In this document: piece by piece, positions 7,602 through 13,011 of the stretch
Layout: each line of letters begins with the position of its first letter
Position numbering within the stretch: position 1 is the first letter of the stretch
The notes under the pieces: generated by a model
What the model was told of the DNA's origin: nothing
The model's database searches: none
The model's input: only the letters and a program-made list of their open reading frames with translations
Made by a program: the position numbers and the translations under genes
NCBI GenBank assembly: GCA_003168295.1
Contig: PMST01000574.1
Coordinates: forward strand, 1-13,667
Length of the DNA stretch: 13,667 nucleotides
Direction: 5' to 3'
Origin: Actinomycetota bacterium
GTDB taxonomy: Bacteria; Actinomycetota; Actinomycetes; Streptosporangiales; Streptosporangiaceae

Positions 7602-7972
7602 CTACTTCACTGCGGTATAGAACGTCACCCTGTTGCTGTCGGTATCGTAGACCGTATGGTACTCGCCGCGCCTCGACGGTTTGACCGACCATATTTTCCA
7701 GCCCGTGGCTGACGAGTAACCGCTGCGAGTGAGGATCCACTTGTGCGCCGAGACGCTCCATACGCCTGCCCGGTAACCTTTTGGGCCACCGCTGAACTGC
7801 TGGTACCAAACCCCTACCTGCATGGACTGTCCGAGGTGGATGGTACCGCCATCGTAGTTGACCAGGACATCGGCGGAGGCCGACGTTGCGGTGCGAGCAC
7901 CGCGCCTGCGCCGGATACTGTGGCGAGTGCAAGCGCTCCGGTCGTTACGAAGCTCTTGATCGACTTCCTCAT
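7602..7972 (-). pseudogene. Small secreted beta-rich protein, broken by a frameshift
   Basis: On the minus strand, ATG 7972 follows a good ribosome site (GAAGGGAG, 9-nt spacing) and opens a classic signal peptide: RKSIK, then FVTTGALALATVSGAGAVLA. That frame then turns into a Pro/Arg-rich shadow. In another frame the sequence continues sensibly as ATSASADVLVNYDGGTIHLG, and on to the TAG at 7602 with a Trp/Tyr-rich, strand-like body (VGVWYQQFSGG, GVWSVSAHKWIL, GWKIWSV, DSNRVTFYTAVK). The two halves join if two bases are removed, or one is added, near 7885-7895 (around GCACCGCAACG on the minus strand); the repaired product would be about 122 aa with a cleavage site near ATSASA. It resembles actinomycete small extracellular proteins of unknown function. 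Either the gene is recently dead or the sequence has an error. The downstream half alone would start at ATG 7823 without a signal peptide. Confidence 0.6.
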
Positions 7973-8263
7973 CAAAATTATCTCCCTTCTGTTATTCAGT
8001 TTTAAGTCCGTCTGATTACTTCGGCCTCGCGAGGCGGATTGCGTCGCCGACGGTCGGTACCAGACTTATCCCGCGCGGCTTCCCCCTGGCCTACAGGTGC
8101 TCACTGCGCTCTTGTGATGCCTCGTCAGCCGCCGTTTAGGTGTACATAAGTTCGTATACCCAGTCGCTGAGGAGGCGATCGACACGCGGCCGACCGTCAG
8201 CCACGGTGTTCATCGCCGGTGGCGGGCTCGGAGCCGGAGAGCATCGCGGAGTATGATAATTGT
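7973..8263. other. Divergent intergenic region between secreted protein and vapB
   Basis: No supported gene was seen. The left end carries the minus-strand ribosome site (7981-7988) and an AT-rich stretch for the secreted gene. A perfect 12-nt palindrome GCCTCGCGAGGC sits at 8024-8035. GACGGTCGG (8050-8058) and CCGACCGTC (8190-8198) form a distant 9-nt inverted pair. A patch GTACATAAGTTCGTATAC at 8143-8160 is a weak dyad (12 of 18 symmetric) and could be an operator. Nothing else was recognised. Confidence 0.4.
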
Positions 8264-8266
8264 ATG
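8251..8266 (+). promoter_or_regulatory. Leaderless promoter of the vapBC pair
   Basis: TATGAT (8252-8257), a near-ideal -10 box, ends six bases before the antitoxin ATG at 8264, so transcription should begin at or next to the start codon and yield a leaderless mRNA. There is no ribosome site. GTATG occurs twice, at 8251-8255 and 8262-8266, eleven bases apart (one helical turn) around an AATT core. That arrangement suits binding by the ribbon-helix-helix antitoxin for self-repression. No clear -35 box was found. Confidence 0.6.
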
Positions 8267-8521
8267 AAACGCATCACGGTGAGCCTTCCCGACGAACTGG
8301 TAGAGAGGATCAAGCACGCTGCCGGAGGCAAGCGACAGGTCAGTTCGTATGTGGCCACGGCGCTGGAGGACTACCAGGAGCGCGAGACCCTGGACAACAT
8401 CCTGGCCTCCTGGCGGGAAGAGACCCCGGTGCCCGCGGAGGTCCAGCGGCAGGTCGAGACCGAGCTTGACCAGGTAGGACTGACTGGTCTGCCAGGGGGC
8501 GGCGACAGGCTGGCGGGGTGA
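8264..8521 (+). CDS. vapB: VapB-like ribbon-helix-helix antitoxin
   Basis: This is an 85-aa protein beginning MKRITVSLPDELVERIKHAA, a textbook CopG/RHH_1 DNA-binding fold: the strand RITVSLP, helix DELVERIKHAAG, then helix VSSYVATALEDYQERE. The C-terminal part (about 45-85, including ETPVPAEVQ) is probably the disordered segment that wraps the toxin. It neutralises the downstream PIN toxin and should repress its own promoter. Upstream GTG 8219 would add 15 residues, but ATG 8264 fits both the start of the RHH strand and the leaderless -10 box. Its stop overlaps the toxin start by 4 nt (GTGA), the usual coupled arrangement. Confidence 0.85.
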   Translation: MKRITVSLPDELVERIKHAAGGKRQVSSYVATALEDYQERETLDNILASWREETPVPAEVQRQVETELDQVGLTGLPGGGDRLAG

Positions 8522-8913
8522 GCGCCGCCGCGACGACCGGGCTCACGCTCGACGCTGGCGCGCTTCTCGCGCTCGATCACCCCGGCAAGGCCGTAGCCAT
8601 GCAAGCACGATTGGACGAAACCCGGCGGCGCGGGGGAACTATCTGCATCCCGGTCGAAGTCATCGCACAGGCATGGCGCAGTCCTCGCCAGGCCCGTCTC
8701 GCCAGGCTACTCAAGTCCTCCGGCATCGACATCGCGGTCATGACGTTGAGCGTGGCGCGGAGCGTCGGGTTGATGTGCGCGGCCACTAACCATGACGACG
8801 TAGTTGACGTTCATGTCGTGCTCTGCGCCCGGCAGCGTCGTCATGCCATCGTCACCAGCGATCCCCACGACATTGCCCGGGTCGACCCGACAGTGCCACG
8901 AATTCCCGTCTAG
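8518..8913 (+). CDS. vapC: VapC-like PIN-domain toxin
   Basis: This 131-aa protein has the acidic cluster of PIN ribonucleases: Asp12 in LTLDAGALLAL, Glu47 in IPVEVIAQAWR, Asp93/94 and Asp97 in NHDDVVDVHVVLCA, and Asp115 in VTSDPHDI. VapC toxins are Mg-dependent endonucleases that cut tRNA or rRNA; the target here is unknown. The start is GTG 8518, overlapping the antitoxin stop. The gene ends two bases before a strong hairpin (8916-8949). All expected acidic residues are present, so the toxin appears intact. The 3' half is covered on the opposite strand by an open extension of the Lrp gene. Confidence 0.82.
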   Translation: MSAAATTGLTLDAGALLALDHPGKAVAMQARLDETRRRGGTICIPVEVIAQAWRSPRQARLARLLKSSGIDIAVMTLSVARSVGLMCAATNHDDVVDVHVVLCARQRRHAIVTSDPHDIARVDPTVPRIPV

Positions 8914-9399
8914 CTCCGGTAACCCGGCGGGCCGGTACCGGGTTCCCGGTAGTGGGAGCGGCCGGTTGTCGACGATGCGTTTCATCACGATGGTTGAGGT
9001 GATGCGATGGACTCCCGGCAAGGTGGCGAGCTTGCGATCCCGCAGTGTCGCATAGCCATTCAGGTCGGTCGCGACGACGCGGAGCAGGTAGTCGGGGTCG
9101 CCGAACAGCCGCTCGGCGTGCCGGATCTCCGGCACTGCGACGAGCGCGGCTTCGAAAGCGGCCACGGTGCCGGCGTCCTCGCGGTCCATCGTGACGCTGA
9201 CGAGGGCTTCGAAGCCGAGGCCGACAGCGGCTGGGTCGAGGATGGCGCGGTAGCCGGTGATGATGCCGTTGCGCTCCAGTTCGCGCAGCCGCCGGTGACA
9301 GGGCGCAGGAGTGAGCCGCACCCGGTCGGCCAGCTCCGTCACCGTCAGGCGACCGTCTTGCTGAAGCTCAGCAAGAATCTTGCGGTCAATCTCATCCAT
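8707..9399 (-). CDS. Lrp/AsnC-family regulator with abnormal run-on C-terminus
   Basis: Residues 1-50 (MDEIDRKILAELQQDGRLTV then LADRVRLTPAPCHRRLRELE) are the AsnC-type helix-turn-helix. Residues 65-148 (FEALVSVTM, FGDPDYLLRVVATDLNGYATL, LPGVHRITSTIVMKRIVDNR) are a full RAM/Lrp ligand-binding domain. Family members end near here (about 150 aa, position 8950). This frame has no stop and continues about 80 further codons, through the hairpin at 8916-8949 and antisense to the 3' half of vapC, to a stop at 8707. The tail has no Lrp-like character. I chose ATG 9399 because TATTCT (9406-9411) lies six bases upstream, the spacing expected for a leaderless gene; ATG 9405 is an alternative. It probably senses an amino acid and controls itself and the divergent PQ-loop gene through the dyad at 9407-9442. 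Confidence 0.8.
   Translation of the reverse strand: MDEIDRKILAELQQDGRLTVTELADRVRLTPAPCHRRLRELERNGIITGYRAILDPAAVGLGFEALVSVTMDREDAGTVAAFEAALVAVPEIRHAERLFGDPDYLLRVVATDLNGYATLRDRKLATLPGVHRITSTIVMKRIVDNRPLPLPGTRYRPAGLPELDGNSWHCRVDPGNVVGIAGDDGMTTLPGAEHDMNVNYVVMVSGRAHQPDAPRHAQRHDRDVDAGGLE
8916..8949. terminator. Strong hairpin between convergent vapC and lrp
   Basis: CCGGTAACCCGG (8916-8927) pairs with CCGGGTTCCCGG (8938-8949) at 11 of 12 positions around a 10-nt loop. It begins two bases after the vapC stop and, from the other side, coincides with the point where a normal Lrp protein would end. It has no T-run on either strand, so it may act as a GC-rich bidirectional terminator or transcript-end stabiliser. 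Confidence 0.55.
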
Positions 9400-9406
9400 G
9401 AGCATA

Positions 9407-9442
9407 GAATATTTCAATGATGACGTCATAGCGTCGATATTC
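9407..9442. promoter_or_regulatory. 36-bp dyad operator, probable Lrp site
   Basis: The palindrome ATGACGTCAT (9420-9429) is flanked at exactly equal distance by GAATAT (9407-9412) and ATATTC (9437-9442), so the whole 36 bp is symmetric about 9424.5. A second AT-rich dyad, CGAAA/TTTCG (9442-9456), abuts it. The leaderless -10 box of the Lrp gene (TATTCT, 9406-9411 on the minus strand) overlaps the left arm, so binding would block transcription of lrp. Lrp proteins favour AT-rich, imperfect dyads in phased clusters, so autoregulation is the simplest reading. Confidence 0.6.
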
Positions 9443-9524
9443 GAAAAAATATTTCGCCATTTCGGCAATACACTATCGCTGTAAGGCTTCCTGCCGAGCG
9501 ATAGAGGGATCATCGAGGCACGCC

Positions 9525-9989
9525 GTCTTCAGCTTGCTGCCGCTGGCGGCCGCGTTCCTGGCCGCGCCGCAGTTCCTGCCTCAGCTGGCACGCTTGGCGC
9601 GCACCGGGGAGACAGCGGGCGTTTCCTGGTCGTGGGCGGGCCGGGTTCCCGCGCCGGCCCTTGGTACTCGCTGTGGCGTGGGCCGCGCTGCTCGTCACCG
9701 CGGCCGTGCTGTTCGGCCGCGCGGGCCTGGGCACCGTCCTGACCGTCGCCTTCCTGCTCCAGGTCACGCCCTCGGTCTGGACGGCGTACCGGACCGATCA
9801 CACCGCTGGCATCTCCAAGTCCACGTGGTGGCTCATCTTCGCCGAACTGCTCTGCTGGGGCGTCTTCGGCATCTACCAGTCCGACCCGCGGCTGATCGTC
9901 CTCGGGGCGACCGGCGTCACGGCCAGCCTCCTCGTCCTGGCCCGGATAGGCAGACCGCGGAACCGGTCAGCGCGTCGCGGGCAACAGCG
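9525..9989 (+). pseudogene. PQ-loop (SWEET-like) transporter, internal deletion and frameshift
   Basis: One frame gives FSLLPLAAAFLAAPQFLPQL then ARTGETAGVSWSWAG (about 9528-9635), the first helix and PQ motif of a PQ-loop protein. Another gives PLVLAVAWAALLVTAAVLFG, TVAFLLQVTPSVWTAYRT and GISKSTWWLIFAELLCWGVFGIYQSDPRLIVLG (split here by eye; about 9658-9960), the second PQ unit with its helices. The junction near 9636-9657 lacks the helices that should lie between the units, so I infer an out-of-frame deletion of roughly 50 codons. The start also looks damaged: GAGG (9515-9518) precedes GTC at 9525, where GTG or ATG would be ideal; TTG 9534 is the only nearby substitute. The second frame also has no stop before the opposing hydrolase gene. 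PQ-loop proteins move sugars or amino acids; this copy is unlikely to work. Confidence 0.72.
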
Positions 9990-10736
9990 TTATAAGCACA
10001 GGTGCCGGGTGAAAAACCGCAGCGTGCTGTCCAGTTCGAACCGCGGGATCTCCGCGTGTTTGCCGGGATTGGCGTGCAGCGTCTTCTCAGCCGAAGCGAA
10101 GAGGTCGAACAGCGCCAGGCTCGCCGCCCGCGGCACCAGCTCATCGTCCCACTGCACCAGGAACTCCACCGGGACGGTGATCTGCGCGGCGGCCTCGGCC
10201 GAGGTCTCCGCCCCGTTCAGGCCCAGCACCGCCGCGCGGATGCGGGGTTCGGCGGCGATGAACGGAACGCCAAGTCCGCAGCCCATCGATATCCCCCAGT
10301 AGCCCACCGGACCGGCGCCGACGTGACCGAGTTCGGCGACCGCGTCCAAGACCGCCCGCCATTCCGGGACGGCCTGGCCGGCGAGGAGTGTGTGGAGACC
10401 GGCGAGCAGTGTGGTCACCTCCCCTCCGGTCTGCATGCGGGCCCGCATCTCGGAGATGAGCCGGCTTTGTTCCTCAGTTACCGGCCGGCCGCCATGGCCG
10501 GGCGCATCGACGGCCACCACCGCGAAACCGCACTCGGCCGCGAAGCGGCGGGCACGCGCCACGATGCCGGGCGCCTTCTTGTGCTGGCCGCCGCCGTGTC
10601 CCATCAGGATCAGGGGGCGGGGCCCGGCGGCGCCGTCCGGCGTCCACAGCACGCCGGGGATTTCACCGACGGTGGAGGTGAGGGTGAAGAGCCGTTCGGT
10701 GACGCCGTCGGACGACGCCTGGGAGGTGAAGCGCAT
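9990..10736 (-). CDS. Alpha/beta-hydrolase, dienelactone-hydrolase-like
   Basis: This 248-aa cytosolic hydrolase has a complete catalytic set: oxyanion segment LILMGHGGG (42-50), nucleophile elbow GISMG (148-152, Ser150), acid in QWDDE (Asp197 or Asp198) after the sixth strand, and His227 in NPGKHAEI. The FAVVAVDAPGHGGRP stretch (71-85) is the typical strand-4 region. Arrangement and length fit the dienelactone hydrolase / S9-peptidase-like esterase group; the substrate is unknown. ATG 10736 has a modest ribosome site (GAAAGG, about 11 nt upstream). The gene is transcribed away from the YCII gene, with a 273-nt divergent spacer, and ends against the decayed PQ-loop gene. No link in function to its neighbours is evident. 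Confidence 0.85.
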   Translation of the reverse strand: MRFTSQASSDGVTERLFTLTSTVGEIPGVLWTPDGAAGPRPLILMGHGGGQHKKAPGIVARARRFAAECGFAVVAVDAPGHGGRPVTEEQSRLISEMRARMQTGGEVTTLLAGLHTLLAGQAVPEWRAVLDAVAELGHVGAGPVGYWGISMGCGLGVPFIAAEPRIRAAVLGLNGAETSAEAAAQITVPVEFLVQWDDELVPRAASLALFDLFASAEKTLHANPGKHAEIPRFELDSTLRFFTRHLCL

Positions 10737-11009
10737 TGCGTTTGGAGCCTTTCGGGATGCCTTCTGCGGGCACTCCCTAGGCCATGCGAGGGAGGGAGCC
10801 CCGACCTGTCATTGCGTTGATCGGTCTCACCTCCTCAGTTCGCAGCAGCTCACTACGACGTCGAAAATACCACAGCCGGCTAATCTCCCGACGGCGCCAG
10901 CGGCCGGCCGACTCAACACTTCCATGTGTCCTTCTAGGTGGTTCCCGTTCGTTGTCTGGTCGTAAGCGCCAGGCGATCAGCTGTTACGGCTACGTGAAGC
11001 GAGGGTGAG
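10737..11009. other. Divergent spacer between hydrolase and YCII gene
   Basis: No gene was recognised in these 273 nt. CTCCCT (10773-10778) and AGGGAG (10789-10794) form a small stem. On the minus strand, AGGAGGTGAG lies at 10826-10835, followed in frame by a 17-codon open stretch ending at 10777, but the spacing to a start codon is wrong for translation. A ribosome site GAGGG (11001-11005) serves the YCII gene. Promoters could not be placed confidently. Confidence 0.4.
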
Positions 11010-11738
11010 ATGAAGTACCTGCTCTTGATCATCTGCGATGACGGCCTGCCGGCACCAGAGGAATTGGCGGTCATGCAGCGTGAGCTCCCCGGCTGGGTCG
11101 AGGAGATGAAGGGCCGCGGCGTGCACCTGCTAGGCCGGGAGCTTGACCTGCCGGAGACGGGGGCGACGGTGCGCGTGCGCGACGGCGAGACGCTGGTGAC
11201 CGACGGCCCGTTCGCGGAGACCAAGGAGTTCATAGCGGGCTTCAACCTGCTCGAATGCGCCGGCCTCGACGAGGCGATTGAGGTGGCCGTCAAGTGCCCG
11301 ATCTCCTGGTTCCAGACGCTCGAGATCCGTCCGTTCGCCGATGGGCTGCGGCTGGGTGAGGAGGCGTCCGCGTTCGGGCGCGGTGAGGACGGCGACGCCC
11401 GCCCGTACCTGCTGACCATGTGGATGGGCGGAACGCCGGCGGCGCCGTTCAACGATCAGGCGGTGATGGACGAGGGCGAAGCCTGGCGGCTGGACCTGGA
11501 GGCACGCGGCCTTCAGGTCTTGGGGAACGCGCTTGAGGGGCCAGAGACGGCCACGACGGTCCGTGTCCGCGGCGGAGAGACGCTGCTCAGCGACGGGCCG
11601 TTCATCGAGACCAAGGAGTTCATCGCCGGCATCGACGTCGTCAGCTGCGCCGATCGGCAGCAGGCGATCGAGCTCGCGGCCGCGCATCCGATCGCCCGCT
11701 ATCACGCGATCGAGGTGCGCCCGTTCTGGAGCGAATGA
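11010..11738 (+). CDS. Tandem YCII/DGPF-domain protein
   Basis: This 242-aa protein is made of two copies of the small YCII (DGPF) fold. Copy one (about 1-112) starts KYLLLIICDD and copy two (about 131-242) starts PYLLTMWMGG. Each contains T-V-R-V-R-x-G-E-T-L-x-x-D-G-P-F-x-E-T-K-E-F-I-A-G, then an alanine-rich helix (DEAIEVAVKCPIS; QQAIELAAAHPIA), and each ends E-I/V-R-P-F. Single-domain versions are about 110-120 aa, so this is a duplication-fusion. The biochemical role of DGPF proteins is not established. They are commonly found beside ECF sigma factors, especially ECF42, whereas the sigma factor here is ECF41-like and 1.3 kb away. The start ATG follows GAGGG closely. The gene converges on the SnoaL-LUD gene with a 23-nt gap. 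Confidence 0.85.
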   Translation: MKYLLLIICDDGLPAPEELAVMQRELPGWVEEMKGRGVHLLGRELDLPETGATVRVRDGETLVTDGPFAETKEFIAGFNLLECAGLDEAIEVAVKCPISWFQTLEIRPFADGLRLGEEASAFGRGEDGDARPYLLTMWMGGTPAAPFNDQAVMDEGEAWRLDLEARGLQVLGNALEGPETATTVRVRGGETLLSDGPFIETKEFIAGIDVVSCADRQQAIELAAAHPIARYHAIEVRPFWSE

Positions 11739-11761
11739 TCGGCTGGACGACTCCCGGCGGT

Positions 11762-12823
11762 TCAGAATCCGATCGCTTCGCGGAGCAGCAGGACGGTGCC
11801 GCGCCCGGGGTGGGGTTCTGCGTTGAGGACCAGAAGGCGGCTGACGGCGCTGGGCCACCCGTAGGCCACCTGGGTGCGGGCGCTTTCCAGCGGGAGGCAG
11901 TGGTCTTCGACGCGGCGCAGCGCGGTGCTCAGGTCGGGAACCACCTTCTGCGCCCCGATGATCCAGATCGCGCGGGCGGCGCCGCCGGCGTAGGCGGGTA
12001 GCTGGCTTCCGCTGCCCGAGGCGACCACGAGGGAGCCGGTTTCTGTGAGCGCGGCGACGCTGCCCACGACGACGTCGGGGCTGGCGAGCAGCCGCCGGAT
12101 GTCGTCGGCGCCGGTGACGCGGTCCATGGCCAGGACGCGTGGCTTGACGGCCTGGTAGCGCCCGCTGGCGTTGATGTCCTCATCGATGCCGGACAGGCGG
12201 AGGGTCTCGCTGGCCGAGGTGAACACGCTGGCGCCCTCGGGTATCAGATCTTTGATGCGGGTACGCGCGGCAGCAGCGTCGTCGAGGATTTCGACGGTGA
12301 AACCGTGTGCCGTCAGCGCAGCGGCCGCCCGCTCCAGGCTCGGCGCGGGCGCCGGGTCGGCGAACGGTGTGGCGGGTGCTCCGGCTGGGCGGGGCGCCGA
12401 GCCCGCCAGCGGGCTGGTGTCGAGGTACCTGACCTCGTAGACCCGCTCGGTGAACTTCCAGCCGCCGCCGGTGCGCTGGTAGCGGTCGTGGTAGATGGCG
12501 TAGTTCAGGCCCTGGCGGCCGTCGCGGGTGCGGGCGAGCTCTTGGATGTAGGCGCGGCCGGTCGCGGTGTCGCCGTCCAGCTGGATCGTCCCGGGGTGGG
12601 TGGTCTGCACGAAGAAGTCCCACTCGGCCTGCAGCCGCTCGCCCCCGGCGCGGATCTGTTCCCGGCCGGCCAGCTCGGCGGGGATGTTGGGCATCCGCAG
12701 CACGCCGTCCGGCGTGAATAGCGACGCCAGGCGGGCGCGGTCGCGCATCATCGCCGCGTCGGTGAACTCGCCGCGCAGCGCCTCGATCTCGACGCGGTCG
12801 GCGATGGCCTGAAAGTCACTCAT
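11762..12823 (-). CDS. SnoaL-like domain fused to a LUD domain
   Basis: A single uninterrupted 353-aa frame joins two unrelated folds. Residues 1-135 are a SnoaL/NTF2-like domain: ADRVEIEALRGEFTDAAMMRD, LASLFTPDGVLRMPN, a G-R-E-Q-I turn, and RYQRTGGGWKFTERVYEV at its end. After a Pro/Ala-rich linker (about 137-157), residues 158-353 match the LUD (LutC/YkgG, DUF162) domain: LIPEGASVFTSASETLRLSG, VVGSVAALTETGSLVVASGSG, then SQLPAYAGGAARAIWIIGAQ, KVVPDLSTALRRVEDHCLPLE and PGRGTVLLLREAIGF. Stand-alone LUD proteins are linked to lactate oxidation or stress; no lutA/lutB is here. The gene is divergent from an ECF41-type sigma factor and has a matching ECF-like promoter, so it is probably in that sigma's regulon. 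The ribosome site is AGGAGGGAAAAGGGA, just upstream of ATG 12823. Confidence 0.85.
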   Translation of the reverse strand: MSDFQAIADRVEIEALRGEFTDAAMMRDRARLASLFTPDGVLRMPNIPAELAGREQIRAGGERLQAEWDFFVQTTHPGTIQLDGDTATGRAYIQELARTRDGRQGLNYAIYHDRYQRTGGGWKFTERVYEVRYLDTSPLAGSAPRPAGAPATPFADPAPAPSLERAAAALTAHGFTVEILDDAAAARTRIKDLIPEGASVFTSASETLRLSGIDEDINASGRYQAVKPRVLAMDRVTGADDIRRLLASPDVVVGSVAALTETGSLVVASGSGSQLPAYAGGAARAIWIIGAQKVVPDLSTALRRVEDHCLPLESARTQVAYGWPSAVSRLLVLNAEPHPGRGTVLLLREAIGF

Positions 12824-12847
12824 CGGTTCCCTTTTCCCTCCTGGTCA

Positions 12848-12882
12848 CATCGCACCCGGTGCGGGTGGCATCGGGTGCGATG
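12848..12882 (-). repeat. Perfect 11-bp stem-loop in the leader of the SnoaL-LUD gene
   Basis: CATCGCACCCG (12848-12858) and CGGGTGCGATG (12872-12882) are exact reverse complements around a 13-nt loop; one G-U pair can extend the stem inward. It lies between the predicted minus-strand start point (near 12895) and the ribosome site, ending five bases before AGGAGG on the transcript. It could be an RNA hairpin affecting translation or stability, or an operator read as DNA. Confidence 0.6.
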
Positions 12883-12903
12883 ATGTGTTCGCCTAAGCAG
12901 TAC

Positions 12904-12928
12904 GACAACGAAACCCCCTGGAATGTGA
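12904..12928 (-). promoter_or_regulatory. ECF41-type promoter of the SnoaL-LUD gene
   Basis: On the minus strand, TCACA (12928-12924) is followed after exactly 16 nt by TGTC (12907-12904), continuing GTA. As I recall it, the ECF41 consensus is TGTCACA, 16 nt, CGTC; this matches five of seven bases in the -35 region with the right spacer, and three of four in the -10. The start point should be near 12895, giving a leader of about 70 nt that includes the stem-loop at 12848-12882. Confidence 0.65.
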
Positions 12929-12951
12929 GGCGAGGCGCCGGCCTCACATTC
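12921..12951. repeat. Perfect 11-bp inverted repeat at the centre of the divergent region
   Basis: GAATGTGAGGC (12921-12931) and GCCTCACATTC (12941-12951) are exact reverse complements with a 9-nt spacer, centred on 12936. Each arm, read outward, is GCCTCACATTC and contains the -35-like TCACA of one of the two divergent promoters. The repeat therefore looks like duplicated promoter sequence placed back to back, although a dimeric regulator could also bind it. Confidence 0.85.
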
Positions 12952-12968
12952 TGGTGCGCTGTCTTGTC
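12944..12968 (+). promoter_or_regulatory. ECF41-type promoter of the sigma factor gene
   Basis: TCACA (12944-12948), 16 nt, TGTC (12965-12968), continuing GG, is the mirror image of the minus-strand promoter. It would let the sigma factor activate its own gene. The start point is expected near 12975, almost on GTG 12976, which is in frame with the sigma factor, so a leaderless start with 12 extra residues is possible. Confidence 0.65.
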
Positions 12969-13011
12969 GGGACTGGTGAGGGCAGATACGACCGAGGGAG
13001 CCGTCGGCACC

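Noticed and set aside
7564..7932. A 122-aa minus-strand frame overlapping the secreted protein.
   Set aside because: It is the third frame of the same region, Arg-rich, without a ribosome site or domain; the signal peptide and the Trp-rich body lie in the other two frames.
8024..8035. Perfect palindrome GCCTCGCGAGGC as a terminator.
   Set aside because: It has no loop and no T-run, so it cannot form a useful RNA hairpin; 12-nt GC palindromes are frequent in such genomes.
8146..8158. ATAAGTTCGTATA matches 12 of 13 bases of a loxP arm.
   Set aside because: There is no second inverted arm at the required distance and no Cre-like recombinase, so a chance match or part of a weak operator dyad is more likely.
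9661..10302. A 213-aa plus-strand frame that seems to be one protein.
   Set aside because: Only the first 100 or so codons are PQ-loop-like; the rest is antisense of the alpha/beta hydrolase and reflects loss of the stop codon.
10777..10830. Minus-strand 17-codon leader ORF next to a perfect AGGAGG, upstream of the hydrolase.
   Set aside because: The GTG start touches the ribosome site with no spacer and the in-frame ATG is too far away; the peptide has no attenuator-like residue run.
12843..12869. Another TCACA at 12845-12849 as a third ECF41 promoter.
   Set aside because: Sixteen bases downstream there is no CGTC/TGTC-like box, and it would point into neither start codon sensibly.
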